From Thermoclostridium sp036562185 (GTDB lineage Bacteria; Bacillota; Clostridia; DSM-8532): 64,000 bases of DNA. Of the stretch, positions 1 through 8,511 are shown one piece after another. The stretch covers positions 1-64,000 of the forward strand of contig DATCKN010000012.1 in NCBI GenBank assembly GCA_036562185.1. Reading direction: 5' to 3'. Under the pieces are notes generated by a model. The model worked only from the letters and a program-made list of their open reading frames with translations. It did no database searches and was not told the origin of the DNA. Made by a program: the position numbers and the translations under genes. Numbering within the stretch: position 1 is the first letter of the stretch; every line of letters begins with the position of its first letter.

Positions 1-170
1 GTATACTATTGTACATAGAAGATGCATCCTTTCGTTAAGTATTTTTTGTTTAGTAGCTTATATCTTAACAGGATGTCATCTTCTTTTCAATTTGTTTTGC
101 ATATTTTCCCACTTAATTCCCTACAGTAAATTTACTCGAACATAAACTTCCTGATGACTATAAACCTGAT

Positions 171-695
171 TTGGTTCAAGTGGATCCGTCCATTTGTGTA
201 TCCTATGTCGGACCACAATATCTGCAGAAAGAGGCTCTTGATGCATTTGTTAAAATGCATCAGGATGCTAAACAGTTGGGTTTGAATATTACAGTATACA
301 GCGCTTACAGAAGCATAGAAACACAAGATTTGATATGGAATAATGCAATAAAAAGTGGCCGTACTCTTCAGGATGTTGACAGTTCAATTGCAAGAGCCGG
401 GCATAGTGAACATCACACTGGCTTGTCAATTGATGTGATATCAGTTGAGAACAGTGTTGAAGAAACCGAAGAGTTCAAATGGTACAGCGAAAATGCCCAT
501 AAATATGGTTTTATCATCAGATATCCAAAAGGGAAAGAAAATATAACCGGGTACAAATATGAACCATGGCATTTAAGGTATGTAGGACCTGAAATCGCAA
601 AGGATGTTTATGAAATGGGTATAACCTACGATGAGTATTATGTACAGGTGCTGCAGCCGCAAAAAAATCTTCAGAATATTAATAAAACACCATAA
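171..695 (+). CDS. VanY-type D-Ala-D-Ala carboxypeptidase (peptidase M15B), 5' end unclear
   Basis: Zinc peptidase that would trim the terminal D-Ala of peptidoglycan stem peptides outside the cell. The family signature SxHxxGxxxD is present (S79, H81, G84, D88 counted from the TTG at 171), with the second zinc/catalytic pair E131 and H134 in EPWHLRYVG. The same frame stays open back to 117 and reads VNLLEHKLPDDYKPD, which looks like the conserved segment that precedes this domain. However, there is a stop at 114, no ATG/GTG/TTG between them, no ribosome binding site before 171, and no signal peptide. Either the gene is 5'-truncated or frameshifted, or its true beginning is lost in another frame. 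Domain identity is sure; functionality is doubtful. Confidence 0.75.
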   Translation: MVQVDPSICVSYVGPQYLQKEALDAFVKMHQDAKQLGLNITVYSAYRSIETQDLIWNNAIKSGRTLQDVDSSIARAGHSEHHTGLSIDVISVENSVEETEEFKWYSENAHKYGFIIRYPKGKENITGYKYEPWHLRYVGPEIAKDVYEMGITYDEYYVQVLQPQKNLQNINKTP

Positions 696-703
696 AATTA
701 TTG

Positions 704-732
704 TTGACAAAATTCAAAGACCTTTGTATAAT
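704..732 (+). promoter_or_regulatory. SigA-type promoter of the tRNA pair
   Basis: TTGACA at 704-709 and TATAAT at 727-732 are separated by 17 bases, a perfect vegetative promoter. It lies about 34 bases upstream of the first tRNA, fitting a short 5' leader removed by RNase P. Confidence 0.75.
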
Positions 733-765
733 AAAAAAGTCGCTTGAGGGCGCAGTGAGAATAAC

Positions 766-839
<74 letters not shown>

Positions 840-842
840 TTT

Positions 843-919
<77 letters not shown>

Positions 920-926
920 GTTTTTA

Positions 927-976
927 GGATTGTTAGGGTAAGACAGCAAGTATTTACCGGCAACAGTCCTTTTTTT
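927..976 (+). terminator. Terminator of the tRNA operon
   Basis: GGATTGTT (927-934) pairs with AACAGTCC (962-969), with one G-T pair, and an inner GGTAA/TTACC stem can stack inside it. A run of seven T follows. Confidence 0.6.
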
Positions 977-1009
977 ATGTTAAAATAAGCATTTATTTAA
1001 CAAAAACAT

Positions 1010-1038
1010 TTGCATTGTAAAATGTTCCATGATATAAT
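1010..1038 (+). promoter_or_regulatory. Candidate promoter of the rimP-nusA-infB operon
   Basis: TTGCAT (1010-1015), 17-base spacer, TATAAT (1033-1038). The -10 is perfect; the -35 keeps TTG. It would give a leader of roughly 350 bases before rimP. Confidence 0.5.
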
Positions 1039-1065
1039 AGTTTTGGTTTATTAATGATTTTGGCA

Positions 1066-1094
1066 GTAAAGAGTGGGTGATTCCCACTCTTTAC
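1066..1094 (+). promoter_or_regulatory. Perfect 12-bp stem-loop in the rimP-nusA leader
   Basis: GTAAAGAGTGGG (1066-1077) and CCCACTCTTTAC (1083-1094) form a perfect stem with a 5-base loop, followed by GTTTTAAA. It lies just downstream of the candidate promoter. It could be an early terminator/attenuator (NusA is known to autoregulate in some bacteria) or a 5' stabiliser. The T tract is short. Confidence 0.55.
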
Positions 1095-1399
1095 GTTTTA
1101 AATAGAGACTATGGGCTTTCCTTCTCAAAATGTTATTCCAGTAAAGCCTTAAATGTAACGTACTTCTTTGGTGTATTCCGGCTGTAAATTTGCTTTGAGA
1201 AGATGTCAATGGCAATAACTTTTATGTTTACTGTTGCTATGATATATAAGCCTTTAGCACAGAGCCTGAGCAAAGGGTTTTTTGTGGATTTGACTTTGTC
1301 AAATCCTTTGTCATTAAGGAAAAAATACATAATGGAAAAGATTATTTTTGATTTCATGGTGAAAATGGCAAATTTTTTCACGTGGAGGTTTATAATCGA

Positions 1400-1864
1400 A
1401 TGGCAAATAATAAAATATCAGAAACTGTAATAAATATTGCAAAACCTATTGCTGAAGGACTGGGGCTTGTACTGGTGGATGTTGAGTTTGTACGTGAAGG
1501 TAAAGACTGGTACCTTAGAGTATATATCGATAAAGACGGCGGAGTCACACTGGATGATTGTGAAGCAGTCAGCAGACCTTTAAGCGATAAATTGGACAAA
1601 CTGGATCCAATCCCGCAGGCATACTTGCTTGAAGTTTCTTCTCCGGGGGTTGAAAGACCCTTTAAAACAAGCAGGGATTTTGAAAAAGCCATAGGCGAAA
1701 ATGTGAGAGTAAAGCTTTATAAAGCCATAAATGGCAGGAAAACAATTGACGGAATACTTGAAAAATATGACGGCGAGACAGTTACAATATTGACTGATGA
1801 AGATGTAAGGGAAATATATCAGCTGAAGGATATATCAAAAATAAACAGAATTATTATGTTATGA
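1400..1864 (+). CDS. rimP: Ribosome maturation factor RimP
   Basis: RimP binds the 30S precursor in the cytoplasm and is needed for late small-subunit assembly. The 154-residue protein shows the N-terminal alpha/beta domain (LGLVLVDVEFVREGKDWYLR), the conserved EVSSPGVERP segment around residues 80-90, and a C-terminal SH3-like barrel ending in ISKINRIIML. I chose ATG 1400 over the GTG at 1382 because GGAGG at 1384-1388 sits at a proper distance from it. It is the first gene of the conserved rimP-nusA-rnpM-rplGA-infB-rbfA order. Confidence 0.95.
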   Translation: MANNKISETVINIAKPIAEGLGLVLVDVEFVREGKDWYLRVYIDKDGGVTLDDCEAVSRPLSDKLDKLDPIPQAYLLEVSSPGVERPFKTSRDFEKAIGENVRVKLYKAINGRKTIDGILEKYDGETVTILTDEDVREIYQLKDISKINRIIML

Positions 1865-1943
1865 AAAGATTGCTGAATTGTTTGCAATCAAATTAATCTG
1901 CTGTAAATGATGAATAAGGTTCATATATGGGGAGGCTTGAGCG

Positions 1944-3095
1944 ATGAGTGCTGAGTTAATTCATGCATTGGAGCAAATTGAAAAAGAAAAGGGAATTGGT
2001 AAAGAAGTTCTTATTGATGCAATTGAAGCTGCTTTAATTACTGCGTATAAAAGGAATTTTGGTTCAGCAATGAATGTGGAAGTTTATATTGACAGGCTTA
2101 CGGGTGATGTTCGTGTTTTCGCTCTGAAAAATATAGTTGAAAAGGTAAAGGATCCCTCAACTGAACTTTCATTGGAACAGGCAAAACAGTTTGGCGCTGA
2201 CTTTGAAGTCGGCGATGTGGTTGAGGTTGAAGTTACACCGCGTAAATTCGGCAGAATCGCAGCTCAAACTGCAAAACAGGTTGTTATGCAGCGTATACGT
2301 GAAGCAGAACGCGGAATTATTTACGAAGAGTTTTCAAGTAAGGAAGAGGATATAGTATCAGGAGTTATTACCCGATTTGAAAGAAAAAATGTTATCGTTG
2401 ATTTGGGCCGTACCGAAGCAATACTTCCACCCAGTGAGCAAATACCGGGAGAAGTATATAATATTCATGACAGGATTAAGGCATATGTGATAAATGTTAA
2501 AAAGACAAACAAAAGCCCGCAGATTTTTATTTCCAGAACTCATCCGGGGCTTGTAAAGAGGTTGCTGGAACTTGAAGTTCCTGAAATTCACGATGGCACC
2601 GTGGAAATTAAAACAATTGCACGTGAAGCAGGCTCCAGGACTAAAATAGCGATTTATTCGAAAAATGAAAACGTAGATCCTGTGGGTGCATGTGTCGGAC
2701 AGAAAGGCAGCCGCATACGGGCCATTGTGGAAGAGCTGAGGGGCGAAATGATAGATGTTATAAAATGGAGCAGCAACCCTGAGGAATACATTGCAAGCAG
2801 CTTAAGTCCTGCAAAGGTGATCCGTGTCGATGTTGACGAAGAAAATAAGGTGGCAAGGGTTATTGTTCCGGATTTTCAGCTTTCCCTTGCAATTGGCAAG
2901 GAAGGCCAGAACGCAAGGCTTGCAGCAAAGCTTACAGGCTGGAAGATTGATATAAAGAGCGAATCACAGTTGAGAGCTCAGATAGAGCAGCAGTTATTGA
3001 ATTATAATCCCGCAGAATCCGAAAAAGGAGCAGGCAACGAAATTGAATTTGAACCCGAGAGTCTTTTTATTGATGATACAGAGTTTAAAGCATAA
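1944..3095 (+). CDS. nusA: Transcription termination/antitermination factor NusA
   Basis: NusA rides on RNA polymerase, promotes pausing and intrinsic termination, and takes part in rRNA antitermination. The 383 residues show the N-terminal polymerase-binding domain (about 1-130), an S1 domain (about 135-200, from SGVITRFERKNVIVDLG) and two KH domains (GACVGQKGSRIRAIV and AIGKEGQNARLAAKLTG). It ends in a short acidic tail and has no C-terminal AR2 repeat, the usual Firmicute form. GGGGAGG lies just upstream of ATG 1944. It follows rimP after 79 bases. Confidence 0.97.
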   Translation: MSAELIHALEQIEKEKGIGKEVLIDAIEAALITAYKRNFGSAMNVEVYIDRLTGDVRVFALKNIVEKVKDPSTELSLEQAKQFGADFEVGDVVEVEVTPRKFGRIAAQTAKQVVMQRIREAERGIIYEEFSSKEEDIVSGVITRFERKNVIVDLGRTEAILPPSEQIPGEVYNIHDRIKAYVINVKKTNKSPQIFISRTHPGLVKRLLELEVPEIHDGTVEIKTIAREAGSRTKIAIYSKNENVDPVGACVGQKGSRIRAIVEELRGEMIDVIKWSSNPEEYIASSLSPAKVIRVDVDEENKVARVIVPDFQLSLAIGKEGQNARLAAKLTGWKIDIKSESQLRAQIEQQLLNYNPAESEKGAGNEIEFEPESLFIDDTEFKA

Positions 3096-3190
3096 CGGGG
3101 AAAGAAATAGATTTTTGAGGTGAGTAGTAAAACTTTGCGATGATAATTGAAATGAACAGAACATGGTCTTTAAGGTAGGTGATAAGACCG

Positions 3191-3457
3191 ATGAAGCCAA
3201 AGAAGATCCCTATGCGGCGGTGTGTGGCGTGTCATCAGATGAAAGATAAAAGGGAGTTAATACGTGTGGTTAAAAGCCCTGAGGGTGAAATATTCATTGA
3301 CCCGACAGGTAAAAAGAATGGCCGTGGTGCTTATCTGTGCAAAGATACGGCATGCTTTGAAAGAGCACGTAAGCAGAAGTCATTGAACAGGGAATTTAAA
3401 ACCGAAATTCCTGCTGAAATATATGAGCTGTTGGAAGAGCAGTATGGAGGGAAATAG
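3191..3457 (+). CDS. rnpM: RNase P modulator RnpM (YlxR family)
   Basis: Small basic RNA-binding protein; the Bacillus homologue YlxR/RnpM binds and modulates RNase P RNA. The 88 residues carry the family pattern IPMRRCVACHQMKDKREL, then DPTGKKNGRGAYLC and a C-terminal helix. I prefer ATG 3191 to the in-frame GTG at 3179 because homologues start MKPKK and AAGGTAGGTG precedes it at good spacing. Its stop codon overlaps the GTG start of rplGA by one base, so translation is probably coupled. Confidence 0.92.
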   Translation: MKPKKIPMRRCVACHQMKDKRELIRVVKSPEGEIFIDPTGKKNGRGAYLCKDTACFERARKQKSLNREFKTEIPAEIYELLEEQYGGK

Positions 3458-3795
3458 TGACAGATAATGTCTATAATTTTATAGGTCTTGCGATGAAAGC
3501 CGGGAAGGTGGTTTCCGGTGAGGAAGGTTGTGAAAAAGCAATAAAAAGCGGAAAGGCGTTATTGGTTATAGTTTCAGAGGATGCTTCCGCAAACACCGAA
3601 AAAAAGTTTAAAAATGCCTGCCTGCATAACCGGATTTCTTTTTATACTTTTGGGGAAAAAGAAAGACTGGGTAAATGTCTGGGAAAAAATGTCCGTTCTG
3701 TTATTGCGATAACCGATGAGAATTTTTCCGGCAGGCTGATCAATTTAATAAACGAAGTAAATCAAAGTAAACACGGGGGTGGGCTGATTGAGTAA
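3457..3795 (+). CDS. rplGA: L7Ae/L30e-family ribosomal protein YlxQ
   Basis: Cytoplasmic RNA-binding protein of the L7Ae/L30e/S12e fold, a kink-turn binder associated with ribosomes. In its 112 residues FIGLAMKAGKVVSGEEG, the basic helix, ALLVIVSEDAS and NVRSVIAITDENFS match the family. The start is GTG 3457, with TGGAGGG eight bases upstream. The 3' end overlaps the TTG start of infB by eight bases. Confidence 0.92.
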   Translation: MTDNVYNFIGLAMKAGKVVSGEEGCEKAIKSGKALLVIVSEDASANTEKKFKNACLHNRISFYTFGEKERLGKCLGKNVRSVIAITDENFSGRLINLINEVNQSKHGGGLIE

Positions 3796-6700
3796 AAGAG
3801 TATTTGAACTGGCCAAGGAGTTGAATACTACCAGCAAAAGGTTAATGGAGAAATTGGAAGAAATCAATATAAAGGTAAAAAGCCATATGAGTTTGCTGGA
3901 TGATGAACAACTTGACCGGTTATATGAACATATAGGCGTGGTAAACAGAAACCGTATTTCTGGTTCTGATGAAGGGAATAGTGTCGATCAGCCGGAACAA
4001 CCGGGTAGTCAACTTATTCGGAAATCAATTCCAAGAATCATCAGAAAAACAGAGATTATTATTCATGATGAAGATGATTATAATGACATAAATAAGGATA
4101 AGCAAAACAAGAAAAACAAAAAGGGATATGTTCGTGCATCAAGCAGTACCGACGGTTTGCGTGCAGGATTGAAGCGTGAAGACGATGATTTAATCAGTTC
4201 GATAAGAAAGCATAAATCAGAACAGGACGAACCAAAGAAAAAAGAAGTTGAAACGAAAAAGAGTACCGAGGAAAAAAGCATTGAAGCACCAAAAGCCGTG
4301 AATATAACTGATAACGATACGGCTGAAGATACCAGCCAAAGAAGTGAAAGAATAAGAAGACCTGTGGACAGTATAATAAGTATAAAGAAGGTTTCATCGA
4401 AAAAAGACTGGGATAAACGCAAAGCGGATGAAACTGAAAAAGCAGAGGATAAAGCAACCGAAGCCGAAGTCGGGCAAAAAGAGCAAAAGGATCAAAAAGA
4501 ACAACATGAGCAATATGAGAAAAAAGGTGAAACTATTACAAAAACTGACGATATAATTAAAGCTGAACCTTTACAGACTGAAAAGGAAAATATTTTGGAT
4601 AGCGAGCAAAAGGAATCAATTTCTGCGGGGGCAGAGCAAAAAGAGGGACATATGCAAATTGAAACTTATAAAACTGATATGGAGCAAGTAACTAAGGACG
4701 AATCAAAAGCTAAAGAGCAAAAACCGGGAGTAAAGGCTGATACTAAGGAAATGCCTGAAAAAGCTAATGTATCAATGAATGAAGAAAAGAGAACACAGCA
4801 AAGCAGTATTATCAGTGATGCTGCTGCTAAAACCGAAAAAGAAGAAAAACAGGACATTCCTGCTGAAAGTTCTGTTTCGGCTGCCGGCAAAGAAAAAGAC
4901 AAAAAGACCGAACCAGTTCATGTTTACGACAAGGATAATAATAAAGGGCAGGATAGATCAAAGAATAAAAGGCAACAGAAGTATGCTGACGGTGCCGCCC
5001 ATGACAGCAGGCAAAATATAAAGGACAAGAAGCAGGACTCTGCTGACAGGCAAAAAAATTCAAACAAACCGCTTGTTATACCAAAAGCCACTATTGCACC
5101 AGGTCTTGCCGAAGAAAAGAACAACCTGCGAGGGGAAAGGCGTTCGGCAACTGTCCGGGATTTGGAGAAGGGAATAAAGCGAGAAGCCAAAAAAGAAAAA
5201 GAACAGTTAAAAAAGGATATTAAAGCAGTCCTTGGCGGAGGTATCAAGAGCAAGACAAAATACAGGAAACATCTGCATGTAGGGCATACTGCAAGTGTGT
5301 CAGACATGTATTCAGACGATTTTATTCTGGATGAATTCTACGAAGAAAAGGTTAAAGTAAAGAAAGATAAAGCAAAGAAGAAGGAAAAATATATTCCTCC
5401 AAAAGCAGTGCTTACTGAAATTAAAATACCCGAGACCATCACTGTTAAAAATCTTGCCGAGGCTCTGAAGAAAACAGTGGCTGAGGTAATTAAGAAGCTG
5501 ATGAGCCTTGGTGTTATTGCAACAATGAACCAGGAAATTGATTTTGATACCGCTGCGATAGTTGGAGAGGAATTTGGCGTAAAGGTTAACAAGGAAGTTG
5601 TTGTCAGCGAGGAAGACATTTTATTCGATGATGAGGAAGATAAAGCGGAAGATCTGGTTGAAAGGGCACCTGTTGTAGTGGTAATGGGGCATGTTGACCA
5701 TGGAAAGACATCGCTGCTTGATGCTATTAGGAATACAAACGTTGCAAGCAGGGAAGCAGGTGGAATTACCCAGCATATTGGAGCTTACAAGGTCAATGTT
5801 AACGGAAGGAGCATCACTTTCCTGGATACACCCGGCCATGAAGCATTTACATCAATGAGAGCACGCGGTGCACAGGCAACTGATATTGCCATCCTGGTTG
5901 TTGCAGCCGATGACGGAGTGATGCCTCAGACAATTGAAGCCATAAACCACGCAAAAGCCGCTAATGTAAGTATAATTGTCGCAATAAATAAAATTGACAA
6001 ACCCGATTCAAACCCCGACAGGGTAAAACAACAGCTTGCAGAACATGGTCTGTTGATAGAAGAATGGGGCGGGGATGTTATTGCTGTACCCGTTTCGGCA
6101 AAAACAGGTGAAAACCTTGACCTGCTGCTTGAGATGGTGCTTCTGACGGCAGACATGCTTGAGCTCAAGGCTAACCCGAACAGGCAGGCAAAGGGTATTG
6201 TTATTGAAGCCAAATTGGATAAAGGCCGTGGCCCTGTTGCTACCATTCTTGTGCAAAGAGGTACTTTGCGCATAGGAGATGCTGTTATTTCAGGTACGGC
6301 TTTTGGGCACGTACGTGCAATGACCGATGAAAACGGGAACAAGGTTGAAGCAGCCGGGCCTTCAACGCCGGTTGAGATAATCGGACTTGATGAAGTTCCC
6401 GAAGCCGGTGAAGTTTTATATGCAGTTTCAGATGAAAAAATTGCAAAACAACTTGTAGAGAAACGCAGGGCTGAGCAACGTGAACAAACAATAGGTTCTG
6501 CACGGGCAGTTGTTTCCCTTGATGATTTGTTCAACAGGATTCAGCAGGGTGAAGTAAAGGAGCTCAACCTCATAATTAAAGCTGATGTTCAGGGCTCTGT
6601 TGAAGCGGTAAAACAATCTGTTGAAAAATTAAGCAATGATGAAGTTAAAGTACAGGTTATACATGGTGGCGTTGGCTCCATTAATGAAGCCGATGTTACT

Positions 6701-7165
6701 CTGGCCAGTGTTTCAAATGCCATCATTATTGGATTTAATGTAAGACCGTCGCAAAATGTTTTAGACGCAGCCCAGGAGGCCGGTGTTGATATCCGCCTGT
6801 ACAGGGTAATATACAATGCAATAGAGGATATTGAAAAGGCTATGAAGGGTCTTCTGGATCCAGAGTTTAAGGAAGTTATTGATGGCCATGTGGAAATCCG
6901 CAAGATCTTTAAGGCGTCAAACATTGGAACCATCGGCGGCGGATATGTAATTGACGGTAAGATTAACCGCAGTTCGGATATAAGAGTTGTACGTAACGGC
7001 ATCGTTGTTTATGAAGGCAAGCTGGCTTCACTGAAGAGATTCAAGGATGATGTCCGTGAAGTTGCTCAGGGTTATGAATGTGGTATATTAATAGAGAAAT
7101 TTAATGATATTAAAGAGGGAGATATTATAGAAGCATACAGAATGGTAGAAGTGGAAAGAACATGA
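3788..7165 (+). CDS. infB: Translation initiation factor IF-2, long form
   Basis: GTPase that places initiator fMet-tRNA on the 30S subunit and drives subunit joining. Visible parts: IF2_N domain (about 1-53); a very long Lys/Glu/Gln-rich low-complexity linker (about 90-520); a second IF2_N-like domain (about 547-600); a G domain with GHVDHGKT (634-641), DTPGHEAFT, NKID and SAKTG; then beta-barrel domains and the C-terminal fMet-tRNA-binding part. At 1125 residues it is much longer than the 716-residue Bacillus subtilis protein, the extra length being the charged linker. TTG start 3788 follows GGGGGTGGGC inside the end of rplGA. Confidence 0.97.
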   Translation: MSKRVFELAKELNTTSKRLMEKLEEINIKVKSHMSLLDDEQLDRLYEHIGVVNRNRISGSDEGNSVDQPEQPGSQLIRKSIPRIIRKTEIIIHDEDDYNDINKDKQNKKNKKGYVRASSSTDGLRAGLKREDDDLISSIRKHKSEQDEPKKKEVETKKSTEEKSIEAPKAVNITDNDTAEDTSQRSERIRRPVDSIISIKKVSSKKDWDKRKADETEKAEDKATEAEVGQKEQKDQKEQHEQYEKKGETITKTDDIIKAEPLQTEKENILDSEQKESISAGAEQKEGHMQIETYKTDMEQVTKDESKAKEQKPGVKADTKEMPEKANVSMNEEKRTQQSSIISDAAAKTEKEEKQDIPAESSVSAAGKEKDKKTEPVHVYDKDNNKGQDRSKNKRQQKYADGAAHDSRQNIKDKKQDSADRQKNSNKPLVIPKATIAPGLAEEKNNLRGERRSATVRDLEKGIKREAKKEKEQLKKDIKAVLGGGIKSKTKYRKHLHVGHTASVSDMYSDDFILDEFYEEKVKVKKDKAKKKEKYIPPKAVLTEIKIPETITVKNLAEALKKTVAEVIKKLMSLGVIATMNQEIDFDTAAIVGEEFGVKVNKEVVVSEEDILFDDEEDKAEDLVERAPVVVVMGHVDHGKTSLLDAIRNTNVASREAGGITQHIGAYKVNVNGRSITFLDTPGHEAFTSMRARGAQATDIAILVVAADDGVMPQTIEAINHAKAANVSIIVAINKIDKPDSNPDRVKQQLAEHGLLIEEWGGDVIAVPVSAKTGENLDLLLEMVLLTADMLELKANPNRQAKGIVIEAKLDKGRGPVATILVQRGTLRIGDAVISGTAFGHVRAMTDENGNKVEAAGPSTPVEIIGLDEVPEAGEVLYAVSDEKIAKQLVEKRRAEQREQTIGSARAVVSLDDLFNRIQQGEVKELNLIIKADVQGSVEAVKQSVEKLSNDEVKVQVIHGGVGSINEADVTLASVSNAIIIGFNVRPSQNVLDAAQEAGVDIRLYRVIYNAIEDIEKAMKGLLDPEFKEVIDGHVEIRKIFKASNIGTIGGGYVIDGKINRSSDIRVVRNGIVVYEGKLASLKRFKDDVREVAQGYECGILIEKFNDIKEGDIIEAYRMVEVERT

Positions 7166-7202
7166 TTGTGGATGTAATTCTTTGGCGAAAGATGGTGATT
7201 AC

Positions 7203-7562
7203 ATGGACAGAACAGACAGAATAGCCGTTGAAATCCAAAAAGAAATATCTGATATAATCCGAAACAGCATAAAAGACCCGCGCATACCGCAAATGATTTC
7301 GGTAACCCGTGTAAAAGTCACAAAGGATTTACGTTATGCCAAAGTTTATATCAGTGTTTACGGCAGCGAGGAGGAAAAACAGAATGCAATGACAGCATTG
7401 AAAGGCGCTGCGGGTTTTGTCAGACGGGAAATAGGACAGAGAATACAACTACGTTACACACCTGAGATTGTTTTTGAACCCGATAATTCCATTGAACACG
7501 GAATGCATATAAGCAAGCTCATTGAGGAAACGCTGCATTCTGAAAAAGAACGAAGGGATTGA
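7203..7562 (+). CDS. rbfA: Ribosome-binding factor A
   Basis: RbfA is a KH-fold 30S assembly factor that acts near helix 1 of 16S rRNA and supports growth in the cold. The 119-residue protein shows RIAVEIQKEISDII, KDPRIPQMISVTRVKVTKDL, YAKVYISVYG and the C-terminal PEIVFEPDNSIEHG. I prefer ATG 7203 to the in-frame TTG 7182 because GGTGAT lies directly upstream and homologues begin near this point. It lies 37 bases after infB. Confidence 0.95.
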   Translation: MDRTDRIAVEIQKEISDIIRNSIKDPRIPQMISVTRVKVTKDLRYAKVYISVYGSEEEKQNAMTALKGAAGFVRREIGQRIQLRYTPEIVFEPDNSIEHGMHISKLIEETLHSEKERRD

Positions 7563-7566
7563 GATT

Positions 7567-8511
7567 TTGAAGGACTTGATTGACCTTATTCAAAAATCAA
7601 ATACAATAGCTATTGTAACTCATACATCTGCAGATGGCGATGCGTTGGGGTCTTCCTTTGGTCTTGCCTTTGCTTTGGATGCAATCGGTAAGAAAGTGTC
7701 TGTTTTTCTGGGTGAGCCCGTGCCAAAAATGCTTGATTTTTTACCCGGGCAGCACTTTATCTCAGAGTATGCCGGAGAAAAATTTGATCTGTGCATTTGT
7801 CTGGACACAAGTGATATGAAAAGGCTTGGAGATCGTGATGTTATTTATTCCAATGCAATAAAAAAAATCACTGTGGATCATCATACCACAAACAATATGC
7901 AGGCAGACGGGCTGTGGATTAATGAAACGGCTTCGGCAACAGGAGAGATGGTATATAAACTGATTAAGGCTTTAAATACAAATATCAGCCGTGAAATCGC
8001 AATTAACCTGTACACAGCAATTGTAACAGACACAGGTGGTTTCAGGTACAGCAATACCACTCCCGAAAGCCACATTATTACTGCAGATTTATTATCTAAA
8101 AACATTCCTTCAGCAGATATTATAAAAAAAGTTTTTGATACCGTTTCGTATTCAAAAATGCTGCTGATGAAAAAAACATTGGATAACCTTGCTTTGTATT
8201 ACAATGGAAAGGTAGCTGTTTCCTATCTTCTGTACGAGGACATAAAACTGGTGGATGCCCAAACCGATGATTTTGAAGGGCTGGTAAACGTAGGCCGTAA
8301 TCTCGAGGGTGTTGAAGTTTCATTATTCTTAAGGGAAGAACAGCCGGGAAAGTTTAAGGGCAGTCTCAGGGCAAATGAATATGTTGATGTGGCACAGATA
8401 GCTTCTGTATTTGCAGGCGGAGGTCATAAAAGGGCGGCCGGGTTTTCTATTGAAGGTCATCTTGAAGAGTCAATAAGAAAAGTTTTGGACGAGATAGAAA
8501 AGGTGCTGTAG
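7567..8511 (+). CDS. nrnA: Bifunctional oligoribonuclease/pAp phosphatase NrnA (DHH family)
   Basis: Manganese phosphodiesterase that degrades nanoRNA to mononucleotides and dephosphorylates 3'-phosphoadenosine 5'-phosphate. Metal-binding motifs are visible: HTSADGDALGS (H19, D23, D25), DTSDMKRLGD, the VDHH triplet (D104) and DTGGFRYSNT. The C-terminal DHHA1 domain has GGGHKRAAGF. The best start is TTG 7567: GAAGGG at 7552-7557 sits nine bases upstream and homologues begin with a similar LKDLIDLI helix. It follows rbfA by four bases and abuts truB exactly. Confidence 0.93.
   Translation: MKDLIDLIQKSNTIAIVTHTSADGDALGSSFGLAFALDAIGKKVSVFLGEPVPKMLDFLPGQHFISEYAGEKFDLCICLDTSDMKRLGDRDVIYSNAIKKITVDHHTTNNMQADGLWINETASATGEMVYKLIKALNTNISREIAINLYTAIVTDTGGFRYSNTTPESHIITADLLSKNIPSADIIKKVFDTVSYSKMLLMKKTLDNLALYYNGKVAVSYLLYEDIKLVDAQTDDFEGLVNVGRNLEGVEVSLFLREEQPGKFKGSLRANEYVDVAQIASVFAGGGHKRAAGFSIEGHLEESIRKVLDEIEKVL

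Larger units (their letters stand above)
977..1399 (+). other. Intergenic leader of the rimP-nusA operon
   Basis: No gene is visible here. It holds a candidate promoter (1010-1038), a perfect 12-bp hairpin (1066-1094) and a second perfect hairpin, GGATTTGAC-TTT-GTCAAATCC (1286-1306). A short frame at 1203-1430 overlaps rimP and has no ribosome binding site or family likeness. Confidence 0.6.

Noticed and set aside
5926..6534. Long minus-strand frames opposite infB (up to 202 codons)
   Set aside because: They mirror the codon pattern of a certain gene, have no ribosome binding site and no family likeness.
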